A DNA stretch of 39,368 nt. It comes from Bacilli bacterium (GTDB taxonomy: Bacteria > Bacillota_I > Bacilli_A > RF39 > UBA660). The DNA lies in NCBI GenBank assembly GCA_017472015.1, contig JAFURC010000025.1:1-39368 (forward strand). Direction: 5' to 3'. Made by a program: the position numbers and the translations under genes. Of the stretch, positions 9,403 to 17,187 are shown in pieces; position 1 is the first letter of the stretch; each line of letters starts with the position of its first letter. The notes under the pieces are model-generated. The model worked only from the letters and a program-made list of their open reading frames with translations, ran no database searches and was not told where the DNA came from.

Positions 9403-9491
9403 TTTCCTCCTGTTGGCTTTATAATAAACGAGAAAAAACAAAAAATAAAATACTAATTTTTTATACGCATTATAAAATTTTTCTATAATAA
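9403..9491 (-). promoter_or_regulatory. Promoter/operator module B in front of the decarboxylase
   Basis: This 89-bp block aligns without gaps to module A at 11436-11524. Shared parts, in transcription order, are TTATTATA, then 36 bases on the identical 16-mer TAGTATTTTATTTTTT, then after exactly 17 bases ATAAAGnCAACAGGAGG. Two dyads are seen: ATTATA-N9-TATAAT at 9469-9489 and ATAAAAA-N6-ATTTTAT (6 of 7 pairs) at 9445-9464. Paired AT-rich dyads upstream of a promoter suit a LysR-type regulator, and one is encoded 2 kb away. That link is inference. Confidence 0.6.
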
Positions 9492-9498
9492 AATTAAA

Positions 9499-9528
9499 AA
9501 AAATATTACATTTATATAACTTATAAAT
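9499..9528 (-). terminator. Weak AT-rich hairpin after tRNA-Trp
   Basis: On the - strand, ATTTATA, AGTTA, TATAAAT form a 7-bp AT-only stem immediately after the encoded CCA, followed by GTAATA and eight T. It may end the GNAT-M20-tRNA transcript before the decarboxylase promoter, but the stem is weak. Confidence 0.35.
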
Positions 9529-9601
9529 GGCAAGGGTAATAGAAATCGAACCTACATCTATGGTTTTGGAGACCATCATTCTACCATTAAACTATACCCC
9601 T
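9528..9601 (-). tRNA. tRNA-Trp (anticodon CCA)
   Basis: All four arms fold on the - strand. The acceptor is AGGGGTA/TACCCTT with discriminator G and an encoded CCA. The D arm is GTTT-AATGGTA-GAAT. The anticodon arm is ATGGT-CTCCAAA-ACCAT with anticodon CCA. The variable loop has four bases and the T arm is GTAGG-TTCGATT-TCTAT. Length is 74 with CCA. Discriminator G73 suits tRNA-Trp. The pair 53-61 is G-U because base 61 is U rather than the near-invariant C, and 49-65 is also G-U, so the T stem is weak. It lies 31 bp after the M20 gene on the same strand. Confidence 0.93.
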
Positions 9602-9632
9602 AATTAAACAAGTAAATTTTCAATAATAATTA

Positions 9633-10697
9633 TCATAATTTTTTTAGGTACATTAAATACAAATTATATAAATCATCTAAACTTTTAATATCAATATACT
9701 CATTTTCAGAATGTAAGTTTCCACCACTGGCATTCATTAATATACATGGTATATTTTTAGAATAGAAAAATCTTCCGTCTGATGCACTCTCACATTGAAA
9801 ATATTTTATTTCCTTTTTAAAATAATCTTTATAGGTATCTAAAAACAAATTATATAAAAAATTATTCTTTATAGTTTGAAAAGCATCACCTGATGCTAAT
9901 ACCTCTACTAAAAATTTATCATTAAATTCTTTTATACAATTTAAAATATCACTTTTCTTATCCTTTACAATATGTCTTATATCAAATATTGCATAACATT
10001 TATGTGGTACTTTATTAATTAAATTACCACCACTTATTTTCGATATATTTATACTAGTTTTATAATCAAATGATGATTTAGGTAATGGATATTTTTTTAT
10101 CAAATAGTTATATAATTCAATTATTTTTTTTATAGCATTATCACCATTCCATACTTGTGAGGAATGTGCTTCTTTTCCTTTATAAGATACTTTTATTTGA
10201 AGAACTCCTTTTTCTTCATCAATTATTTGAAAATTATTTCCAGCATCTGGTACTATAGCGATTTTACAAGAATAGTTTAAATTATCTAAAAAATACTTAG
10301 TTCCATTAAAACCTCCACGCTCTTCATCAGAAGTAAGTAATAATCCTACACTAATATTAAAATTGTTATCTTTAAGTAATTTTAACATAACTGCTACGTG
10401 TCCTTTCATATCAAAAGAACCACGACCATACAATTTATTTTCAATTATTTTTGGTTTAAAATCATCATCTTTAGCATCAACTACATCAATATGTCCAACA
10501 AATAATACATCAACTTCTTTATTATTAGTATTAGCAATATACATGCTTGTATCTCCATTACAAGAAAATTTTTTGATGTACAAATTAGTATTTTTGTAAT
10601 AATTTTCAATATAATTATATATTTTATCTATCTCTTTATAATTGGGATAAATTGTTTTAAACTCAATTAAATCATTTAAAATATCAATCATTTTCAT
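9633..10697 (-). CDS. M20 family metallopeptidase (deacylase/dipeptidase-like)
   Basis: A 354-residue di-zinc hydrolase with a complete set of active-site residues: H69 and D71 in VGHIDVV, D96 in SFDMKGH, E125/E126 in TSDEERGGF, D151 in VPDAGNN, and a late His in GGNLHSENEYI. The lid domain with KGKEAHSSQVWNGDNAI lies about 165-275. The VPDAG form of the fifth ligand differs from the GEPTD of the other M20 protein in this window, so their substrates probably differ. Its ATG overlaps the TGA of the GNAT gene (ATGA), which points to translational coupling and a shared pathway. An amide or N-acyl bond cleavage role is likely from the family. The substrate is unknown. Confidence 0.87.
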   Translation of the reverse strand: MKMIDILNDLIEFKTIYPNYKEIDKIYNYIENYYKNTNLYIKKFSCNGDTSMYIANTNNKEVDVLFVGHIDVVDAKDDDFKPKIIENKLYGRGSFDMKGHVAVMLKLLKDNNFNISVGLLLTSDEERGGFNGTKYFLDNLNYSCKIAIVPDAGNNFQIIDEEKGVLQIKVSYKGKEAHSSQVWNGDNAIKKIIELYNYLIKKYPLPKSSFDYKTSINISKISGGNLINKVPHKCYAIFDIRHIVKDKKSDILNCIKEFNDKFLVEVLASGDAFQTIKNNFLYNLFLDTYKDYFKKEIKYFQCESASDGRFFYSKNIPCILMNASGGNLHSENEYIDIKSLDDLYNLYLMYLKKL

Positions 10698-11395
10698 TTT
10701 TTTAATTCCTTTCTCTTTATATCTTTTTCAATAGCAAGTTTTTCTGGATTTAGTATAATTACTATTGATTGTGCATCATGTGGATTAATTTTTTCAAATA
10801 TTAAATCTATATTTTCATTTTTCTTTGTTTGCTGAATTTTTATATCAGGATATGCATTTTTACATATTAAATTCTCATCACTATTTGAAATAAAAGGATT
10901 GGCTTTGCATAATTTGATTATTTCATCTGGTATTACACCTGTTTCATTTGGATAATAATCATATATATCATTTAAACTAATAAAACTATTAAAACATCTT
11001 GGATTATGAGTTTTAGCAGTAATAACATCAGGATTTGTTAAAAATCTTGCATGATCAATTATATCTTTACTTAATCCATATCCTTGAACTTCTGGACTTA
11101 ATATAATTCCATGGCAATGTAAATTTTTTATGTTATTATAACTGACAAAATAATCACAAACTAAAAATCCCTTTATAATTGGTAGATTATCAGACGATTT
11201 TTCAATAATAAACAACTTTAAATAATTATCATTACCAAATATATGTTCTCTCACATCTTCATAATCTGTTGAAAAATGAGCCTTTAAAGCTATATTTAAA
11301 CAACTTTTTATAATATAATCTTTAAAATATTTCTCAATCATTTTATATTCAGAAATTAAATAATCATATTCAACTATTAAATATTTATCCTTCAT
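10694..11395 (-). CDS. GNAT-like N-acyltransferase
   Basis: A 233-residue protein. The central segment HCHGIILSPEVQGYGLSKDI has the GNAT beta4-alpha3 pattern, with QGYGLSK (104-110) as the acyl-CoA pyrophosphate loop, and the following ITAKTHNPRCFNSFIS resembles the beta5 Asn/Phe region of that fold. About 70 residues after the core are not recognised. No membrane segment is seen. The gene starts inside the stop codon of a 12-codon leader ORF and ends inside the start of the M20 gene, so leader, acyltransferase and hydrolase form one tightly coupled unit behind promoter module A. The family transfers acetyl or longer acyl groups to amines, which would suit a partner amine-forming decarboxylase. 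That pairing is inference. Confidence 0.72.
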   Translation of the reverse strand: MKDKYLIVEYDYLISEYKMIEKYFKDYIIKSCLNIALKAHFSTDYEDVREHIFGNDNYLKLFIIEKSSDNLPIIKGFLVCDYFVSYNNIKNLHCHGIILSPEVQGYGLSKDIIDHARFLTNPDVITAKTHNPRCFNSFISLNDIYDYYPNETGVIPDEIIKLCKANPFISNSDENLICKNAYPDIKIQQTKKNENIDLIFEKINPHDAQSIVIILNPEKLAIEKDIKRKELKK

Positions 11396-11430
11396 TTATA
11401 TTCCCCCATTCCTTTTTTTTCAAAATTCAT
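11392..11430 (-). CDS. 12-residue leader ORF overlapping the GNAT start
   Basis: Encodes MNFEKKGMGEYK behind the strongest ribosome binding site of the locus (AGGAGGGAG, seven bases before the ATG). Its TGA stop overlaps the GNAT ATG as ATGA. The GNAT start itself has GAATGGGGG upstream, only partly a ribosome binding site, so reinitiation from this leader may drive it. No run of a regulatory amino acid is present, so attenuation is not suggested. Confidence 0.5.
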   Translation of the reverse strand: MNFEKKGMGEYK

Positions 11431-11435
11431 ATAAA

Positions 11436-11524
11436 CTCCCTCCTGTTGCCTTTATATTAATTGATAACTAAGAAAAAATAAAATACTAAAATTTTATAAT
11501 AGATATAAAAAAATTTTATAATAA
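11436..11524 (-). promoter_or_regulatory. Promoter/operator module A in front of the leader-GNAT-M20 operon
   Basis: Gap-free counterpart of module B at 9403-9491. It has the identical 16-mer TAGTATTTTATTTTTT and ATAAAGGCAACAGGAGG at the same spacing. A perfect dyad ATAAAAT-N6-ATTTTAT lies at 11478-11497. Upstream lies a second imperfect dyad (TTATAAAATTTTTTTATA). It sits directly downstream of the LysR gene's terminator. Control by that LysR protein is inference. Confidence 0.6.
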
Positions 11525-11548
11525 AAAAACTAGCTAAATAACTAGTTT
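11523..11548 (-). terminator. Hairpin terminator after the LysR gene
   Basis: On the - strand AAACTAG, an eight-base loop, and CTAGTTT form a perfect 7-bp stem (11527-11548) followed by a run of T. It separates the ligase-LysR transcript from promoter module A. Confidence 0.7.
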
Positions 11549-11569
11549 AAAGTAAATAGATAAAGTTTA

Positions 11570-12481
11570 TTATGATTTAACTTCATCATTTATAATATTC
11601 CCTTTTTTTAATAATTGATAATAATTATGCTCTTTAATAAAATCGACAACAACTTTTATTTTATTATTTTCTAATCTTTTAATATATGAAATAAATAATT
11701 TGGATTTAGGTAACTCAATACTTGATTCAAGTTTTATTAAACTACCATTTTCTAATTCTTCTTCAATTACGGCTTTTGGAGAAATTCCAATTAAGTTATT
11801 ATCTTTCATTTTATTTAACATAAGGGGAGTTGATTGAATAGTTAAGTAATTAAAAGATGGATATTTTTTTTGAATTTCATTTGATATTCGATTTCTTTTA
11901 ATAATGCAAATAGGATTTTTCTTTAAATAATCAATATCAATTACTTTACTTTTTGAGTTTTTATAAGTAGATATGGTTGTAAAAAATATAGTATCATCAG
12001 CATATATTAAATTTGATACATAATCACCATCTAATTGATACTCATCAATTAATAAATCGATTTCCTTATTAACAAGTTTTTTCATTAATTCTTTTGAAGG
12101 TGCTATTACAAATTCAATTTCAAGTTCTGGATAAATTTTATTTAATTCACTTATATAAAAAGGTAACATTTTATTAGAAACTGCACTTCTAACTCCTAAT
12201 ATAACTTTTCCTGATATATTTTCATTATCCAAAATTATTGAATTAAAAATATCGAAAATACTTTTTAATTTATCATAAATTATTTTACCATCTTCAGTTA
12301 AAAGTATTTTATTTTTATTTCTAGTAAATAATTTTTTTCCAAGTTGATTTTCAAGAGTTTTGATACTATAACTTAAGGAAGGTTGAGAAATCATTAAGGA
12401 TTCTGCTGCTTTTGTAAAACTATTATATTTGGCTACTTCATAAAAATATTTGTATAAATTCAAATTAATATTAGTATTCAT
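11570..12481 (-). CDS. LysR-type transcriptional regulator
   Basis: 303 residues. The N-terminal winged helix-turn-helix is clear (YKYFYEVAKYNSFTKAAESL.., then MISQPSLSYSIKTLENQLGKKLF), followed by the linker helix and a two-lobed effector-binding domain from about residue 90 (SGKVILGVRSAVS.. onward). The effector is not evident. It begins one base after the ligase stop codon, with AAGGTGA inside the ligase gene, so the two are co-transcribed. Its position between the ligase and two matching operator modules suggests it controls the GNAT and decarboxylase units, probably in response to a substrate or product of the pathway. Confidence 0.93.
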   Translation of the reverse strand: MNTNINLNLYKYFYEVAKYNSFTKAAESLMISQPSLSYSIKTLENQLGKKLFTRNKNKILLTEDGKIIYDKLKSIFDIFNSIILDNENISGKVILGVRSAVSNKMLPFYISELNKIYPELEIEFVIAPSKELMKKLVNKEIDLLIDEYQLDGDYVSNLIYADDTIFFTTISTYKNSKSKVIDIDYLKKNPICIIKRNRISNEIQKKYPSFNYLTIQSTPLMLNKMKDNNLIGISPKAVIEEELENGSLIKLESSIELPKSKLFISYIKRLENNKIKVVVDFIKEHNYYQLLKKGNIINDEVKS

Positions 12482-12482
12482 T

Positions 12483-15419
12483 TTATTTCACCTTCTTTTT
12501 TACTTTACTAGTTTTATATTCCTGGAATAAACCAAAGAAAGATTGTATTTTATCAACAGAATTTAGGATTTGTTTAGGATATCCTAATTCTAAATATTTT
12601 TCTTTTGTTGGTTCAGAATATAAATTTTCATCTACTAGCATATAAACAATTTTTAATTTAGAAAAATCTATTTCAATCTCTTCATCATCTATTTTAACAC
12701 ATCTCTTTGGTTGTTTTTTTACTAATTCAATTAGATTTAAAAAACTATTCAACTTTTCTTGATTTACTAAATCAATTAAAGAATTAGAATCATTTTTCTT
12801 CAAAGTATAACCACGCAAACCTGAAACAAACAATATTGGAATACCATCAGAACGTACGTATAAAGAATTGATAATGGACTCTAGTTGGTAATCCGCATTT
12901 CCATGTATACACTTTTTATCTGCTAATCCCACCAAACTAAAATCCTTATCGCAATCCAATCTACACCATTTTTCCTTATGAGAAAATTTATCATTTAAAA
13001 CAACTATCGTATCATGTTCTCCTAACATTTTACCTTCTATTTCCGAGTTTAATTTATGAATTCTTAATCCCTCTTTAAGTGCCGATAATTTCATTCCAAG
13101 TACTGATATTTTATCAAATATAAAACATTCTTTTTTATCAATTAAATTTCCATCAAGGTAACAATTTCCATAATTATCAATAAAATATTCATGATTTAAA
13201 TATCTTTTAAAATATTCTATTTTCTTTTTCAAGTGTGATTCACTATAATATTTATTATCTTCTGCGCACTTACAATTATATATTCGATGATAATAAAAAT
13301 TATATGCACAATCAACTAAAACCATATCAGTAGACATATGACTATATTTTTTAGGTATTTCTAATGATGATTCAAATAGAATATTTTCATATGACGAAAT
13401 TTGAATAGGATAAAATATTACGCTATCTTTGGTAATTTGCGTTTTTCCAGTTAAATGTAAACTAATATAATTTATATCATTAGTTTTAACTCTACTTAAT
13501 TGTTTATTAAATATTTCTATAAAATTATCTTGTTCATATTTTTCTATAATGCTTTTAAAATAATGCTTATTATATACCAATTTTTTAAAATTTTTTCCAT
13601 TCATTAAATATGAATCGAATAATATGCGATCATCAATTTCTAAGTAAAAATACTTTTCATCTTCATTATATTTTATAAAATGACAATACTTTAACATTAA
13701 AACAATATCACTAAATGTTATATTATCACCTTTTTCTATTTTAAAAAGGTTATTAACTCGTATTATATTAGTTTTTTTACCTGTTGTACTTTCAAAAATA
13801 AAATTTACTATATCTAAAAATACTTTTTCATAATTAGTTATGTAATAATCAAAAATTTGTTGTTTTTCTATAAAAGGAATTATTTCTCTTTTTATAATTT
13901 TTCTCATTGCTAAACTTTTTGGAATTTTTTCAGATTCAATAATCATCGGTTTTTCTAAAGGAATAAAAGATAATTTTTCACATAATTCATAACATTTTGT
14001 AATAATAGGAATTATATTTTTGAAATTAGTACCAGATAGACAGTCTAAATCATAATTTATAGCAACAAATATTTTATCTTGATTTGGAATCTTGAGTGCT
14101 GCTACCTTTAGTCCTGTTAATCTACTAAATAAATTTTCAATTGCTGTTAAATAGTAATTAATTCCGTTTATAGTTGCAACTTCATTAGTTCTACAAATTA
14201 CATACAATTTATTATCAATATAAGTACCTATATCACCCGTTTTTATGCTATCTACAATTATTTCACCAAAATTATCTTTTACTTCTACCCCATTTACTAC
14301 ATTAGAACTAACAGGTAAACATGCAAAAAAAGTATAATCATCATATAAAACATTTATTTTCTTACTAACCCAAGTATTATTTTCTTTTATCATTTTATAA
14401 ACATTTATTTTATCATAGGTATATATTATTTCTCCCTTAGAAAGTGCTATTTGATTAATATAACTATTTTTTAAATTTATTTCTTCACAAGTTGATATTA
14501 CTCCCATTGTTTCTGTAGAACCATACAAATTAACAAACACATTTCGTTTTAATGAAGGAAATTTTTCTCTAATAGATTTTATAGTTTCCAAATTATTTAT
14601 TTCTCCACTTAAATAGAAATTTTTTATATTTGATAAATCTAAACTATCATTTCTTTCATCATTTAATAAATCTAATATATTTCTTGGCAATAGTAAATTA
14701 TTTACCTCTGCTTTAGATATTTCTCTAAAATCAAATAAATAATCTAAAACTACTTTATTTTTTAAAAGTAATGGAATTAAAATATTAAATACTATTCCTG
14801 AAATACTAGCGATTGAAATATAAGTATAAAAAGTATCTCCTACAGTATCTAAAAAATTGTTTAAATTCTTGTTTAACAAATCTTTTTCTTTAATTAACAC
14901 TAATTTAGATTTACCAGAAGTACTTCCAGATGTACATATAATAAATTTAGAATCATCATCATGCTCATTTTCAAATACCTGATGAATATTAGGAATAGAT
15001 TGTGCATATTTTACTAATCCAATATATTCTTCACTATGTTCATCTTTATAAAATGGAGTATTAGACAAAATATAGTCATAATTAAAACGGGTTAAATATT
15101 CATTAACTAAATTTTTGTTATCTATATTTTCTTTATTTGAATATATATTATTTTTTGAAATTAATATTGGAATCGCTTTACATTCTAAAAGAGCAAGAAA
15201 TATAGCAATTGAATCAATTGAATTATCTACTAAAACAAATTTTCGTTTATTTTTTAATTCAAGTTTTGAAAATAAATTTATATATTGATTAACAATTTTA
15301 TATAAATCATTATAAGTAAAATACTCAAAATCAAAAAGATTTTTTATATAAACAACATTATTTTTAGTTTCACAACAAGTTGCTCTTTCTTTTAATAAAT
15401 CATACAAACTTAATTCCAT
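12483..15419 (-). CDS. Large adenylate-forming ligase with an unrecognised C-terminal half
   Basis: 978 residues. Residues 1-515 form an AMP-binding (ANL) domain: the P-loop TSGSTSGKSK (163-172), YGSTE (299-303), the ribose-binding Asp in TGDIG (D396), the hinge region RTNEVATINGINYY (410-423), and IPKSLAMRKIIKR (499-511) with K507 as probable catalytic lysine. It should activate a carboxylic acid as an acyl- or aminoacyl-adenylate. Residues about 520-610 form a small helical and beta region placed where a carrier domain would sit, but no DSL-type serine motif is seen. Residues 620-978 contain several Cys and an Asp-rich stretch (RLDCDKDF) and match no family I know. No signal peptide. It is the first gene of the locus, behind a near-consensus promoter. 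Confidence 0.82.
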   Translation of the reverse strand: MELSLYDLLKERATCCETKNNVVYIKNLFDFEYFTYNDLYKIVNQYINLFSKLELKNKRKFVLVDNSIDSIAIFLALLECKAIPILISKNNIYSNKENIDNKNLVNEYLTRFNYDYILSNTPFYKDEHSEEYIGLVKYAQSIPNIHQVFENEHDDDSKFIICTSGSTSGKSKLVLIKEKDLLNKNLNNFLDTVGDTFYTYISIASISGIVFNILIPLLLKNKVVLDYLFDFREISKAEVNNLLLPRNILDLLNDERNDSLDLSNIKNFYLSGEINNLETIKSIREKFPSLKRNVFVNLYGSTETMGVISTCEEINLKNSYINQIALSKGEIIYTYDKINVYKMIKENNTWVSKKINVLYDDYTFFACLPVSSNVVNGVEVKDNFGEIIVDSIKTGDIGTYIDNKLYVICRTNEVATINGINYYLTAIENLFSRLTGLKVAALKIPNQDKIFVAINYDLDCLSGTNFKNIIPIITKCYELCEKLSFIPLEKPMIIESEKIPKSLAMRKIIKREIIPFIEKQQIFDYYITNYEKVFLDIVNFIFESTTGKKTNIIRVNNLFKIEKGDNITFSDIVLMLKYCHFIKYNEDEKYFYLEIDDRILFDSYLMNGKNFKKLVYNKHYFKSIIEKYEQDNFIEIFNKQLSRVKTNDINYISLHLTGKTQITKDSVIFYPIQISSYENILFESSLEIPKKYSHMSTDMVLVDCAYNFYYHRIYNCKCAEDNKYYSESHLKKKIEYFKRYLNHEYFIDNYGNCYLDGNLIDKKECFIFDKISVLGMKLSALKEGLRIHKLNSEIEGKMLGEHDTIVVLNDKFSHKEKWCRLDCDKDFSLVGLADKKCIHGNADYQLESIINSLYVRSDGIPILFVSGLRGYTLKKNDSNSLIDLVNQEKLNSFLNLIELVKKQPKRCVKIDDEEIEIDFSKLKIVYMLVDENLYSEPTKEKYLELGYPKQILNSVDKIQSFFGLFQEYKTSKVKKKVK

Positions 15420-15444
15420 AATAACTACCCCAAATTTATGACAT

Positions 15445-15473
15445 ATTTTACTATAATAAGTTCATATTGTCAA
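15445..15473 (-). promoter_or_regulatory. Sigma-A-type promoter of the ligase-LysR operon
   Basis: On the - strand TTGACA, exactly 17 bases, then TAAAAT. This is among the best promoters in the window and has no copy of the dyad modules, so the ligase and regulator are probably expressed constitutively. Confidence 0.75.
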
Positions 15474-15481
15474 ATAAATGT

Positions 15482-15507
15482 AAAGAAAAAGACATATTTC
15501 TATGCCT
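15482..15507 (-). terminator. Hairpin terminator after the Cys4 protein gene
   Basis: On the - strand GGCATA, loop GAAA, TATGTC form a 6-bp stem with one G-T pair, followed by TTTTTC. It lies just downstream of the 15513 stop codon and just upstream of the ligase promoter. Confidence 0.6.
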
Positions 15508-15512
15508 CTATA

Positions 15513-16136
15513 TTATTTTCTTATTAATACTTTTGGATTTTCAAATGATTCTCCACTTATTAAATTAGAATAATTTTCAACATTTCTATATCTTATAAAT
15601 AAGAAAGTCACCATATCTTTATATACTTGAATTGCTTCTTCTTGTTTATTTTCTTTTATTAAAATAAATGCTCTTGTTAAGTAATTTGTTAATAAAGATT
15701 TACATAACTCAATTACATTAGGATCTCTTAATAAATTATCTGCTATTTCTGGTCCAAATGTATCATATCCAACAGCTTCTTTTTCAGTTGTACTGTCTTG
15801 TCTAACTAGTTGAATTAATGTTTTAATTTCTTGATAAAATTCATAATCTTCAGAAATACCTAACACTTCACAGATAACAGTTAATATAAAGTATTTTTTT
15901 CCATGTAAATTATAATATAATTTTGTATAATCACGTTTGTTAGGATCAAGTGGTCCTTCATATTTTCGACAATTTTTAATTGGTTCATCTAATCTATGCT
16001 TATAATTAACATATGAGCAATATGCCTTCCCATCTCCATTTTTATCCTCTGCTTCTGCGCTATTCAACAAAACACAACTACCACATGTTCTTAAAAAATG
16101 TTCATTTAAACATCTTATACTATATTTATCAGCCAT
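15513..16136 (-). CDS. Uncharacterised Cys4 protein
   Basis: 207 residues, function not recognised. The N-terminal 60 residues carry CxxC at 18/21 (RTCGSCVLL), then C40 (YCSY) and C56 (NCRKYEGP), a spacing typical of a small zinc or Fe-S site, with an additional C9. The remainder is predicted helical and soluble, with KENKQEEAIQVYKDMVTFLF near the end resembling a TPR-like helix pair. The start at 16136 (MADKYS) is chosen because AAAGGAGAG lies at proper distance. The upstream ATG two codons earlier is too close to it, and the longer frame has none. It has its own promoter and terminator, so it is a single-gene unit. Confidence 0.75.
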   Translation of the reverse strand: MADKYSIRCLNEHFLRTCGSCVLLNSAEAEDKNGDGKAYCSYVNYKHRLDEPIKNCRKYEGPLDPNKRDYTKLYYNLHGKKYFILTVICEVLGISEDYEFYQEIKTLIQLVRQDSTTEKEAVGYDTFGPEIADNLLRDPNVIELCKSLLTNYLTRAFILIKENKQEEAIQVYKDMVTFLFIRYRNVENYSNLISGESFENPKVLIRK

Positions 16137-16166
16137 AATCATCTCTCCTTTTCTTTCTTGCGCTAT

Positions 16167-16195
16167 ATTATAACACAAATTAATCTAAATTGCAA
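16167..16195 (-). promoter_or_regulatory. Promoter of the Cys4 protein gene
   Basis: On the - strand TTGCAA, 17 bases, TATAAT, with TGT before the -10 (extended -10). The -35 overlaps the last codons of the upstream gene. Confidence 0.7.
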
Positions 16196-17099
16196 ACTTT
16201 TTATTTATCCAATCAATTCCAACTATATTAACATGAGTTTTAATAACTAAATAAATTTCATATAATAAATATTCATAATCGTCTTGATATTTTGTTATTT
16301 CAAGGATTTTTTCTTCTTTTAATTTACCACTTAAAACTTGATCATAAATATCAAAATAGTAACTAGGAAATAACATTCTAATATAGAAATAAATATAATC
16401 AACATTAGTCATCTTAATTCTTTTTAAATGATTAATAATTTCCATAACATCCATTTTCTTCCTAAAAAAACATGATTTAAAATATTCAGCAAGGTCTCTT
16501 ACTCTATAATCTATTATTAAATTAATTGGATTATAAAAATCAATTAAGTTATCATTTGCAAGTACTCTTTTATGACATATACTAATACTATTATTTTCTA
16601 AATTTAAATATTTTAAATAGCTAATAGCATTTTCTGTTAAACCAATATAATAATAAATAGAATTATAAATTATTTTATACTTATGCATTAAATGATTAAT
16701 AGAATATTCTATATTATCAATTTTCATACTCCATAAATATAACCAATTAGTTCTATTTAATAAATTTATATTAGTTATTCTTGTATTAAAATTAATAACT
16801 TCTTTTAAAGTAATTTGTTTTTTATCATGAATATTTAAAAGTACTAAAACATAATAATTATTTTTCCAATTAGTTAAAATATTTAAATCTTTATTTAAAA
16901 TAATTTTATTAATAGTATAATTATTATAAAGCATATAAGTATTTAAATTAAAAATATCATTTAATTCATTTAAAGAATTAGAATATCTATATAAACAAAA
17001 ATAATTATTTTGATAATAAAAATAATAATTCTTATCTATCATATTAATTCTATCAGTTATTATATAGTAATAATAATTTAATAAATCTTTCATAGGCAT
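16185..17099 (-). CDS. YutH-like protein (CotS/APH kinase fold, spore-coat associated family)
   Basis: 304 residues, unusually rich in Tyr and Asn. Three segments fit the YutH branch of the CotS/aminoglycoside-phosphotransferase fold: YYYIGLTENAISYL near 150, a degenerate catalytic region ISICHKRVLANDNL followed by NLIIDYRVRDLAEYFK, and YIRMLFPSYYFDIYDQVL near the C-terminus. The classical HGD catalytic loop reads CHKRV, so kinase activity is doubtful. In Bacillus YutH is linked to spore coat, and yutI (a NifU-domain protein) is its neighbour. A NifU gene lies about 1 kb away here, which supports the call. No ribosome binding site is seen before either ATG (17099 or 17093). It is divergent from the next gene. 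Confidence 0.55.
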   Translation of the reverse strand: MPMKDLLNYYYYIITDRINMIDKNYYFYYQNNYFCLYRYSNSLNELNDIFNLNTYMLYNNYTINKIILNKDLNILTNWKNNYYVLVLLNIHDKKQITLKEVINFNTRITNINLLNRTNWLYLWSMKIDNIEYSINHLMHKYKIIYNSIYYYIGLTENAISYLKYLNLENNSISICHKRVLANDNLIDFYNPINLIIDYRVRDLAEYFKSCFFRKKMDVMEIINHLKRIKMTNVDYIYFYIRMLFPSYYFDIYDQVLSGKLKEEKILEITKYQDDYEYLLYEIYLVIKTHVNIVGIDWINKKFAI

Positions 17100-17134
17100 C
17101 TATTAAAGTTTATGATTTTAATTTAATTTTATAA

Positions 17135-17163
17135 TTGACAATTAATCTATTATACGTTAACAT
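17135..17163 (+). promoter_or_regulatory. Promoter of the 277-residue protein gene
   Basis: TTGACA, 17 bases, TAACAT, followed 24 bases later by the start codon with AAAAGGA upstream. It lies in the 88-bp gap shared with the divergent YutH-like gene. Confidence 0.65.
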
Positions 17164-17187
17164 ATTACCGAAAAAAGGATTGGTTGT

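Noticed and set aside
9400-9579. The decarboxylase frame stays open for 60 more codons upstream
   Set aside because: That stretch crosses the promoter module and the tRNA-Trp gene, and the internal ATG at 9399 has GGAGG at proper spacing.
4896-10697. The two M20 genes as a recent duplication
   Set aside because: They have equal length, but the fifth metal-ligand motif (GEPTD against VPDAG) and most of the lid sequence differ.
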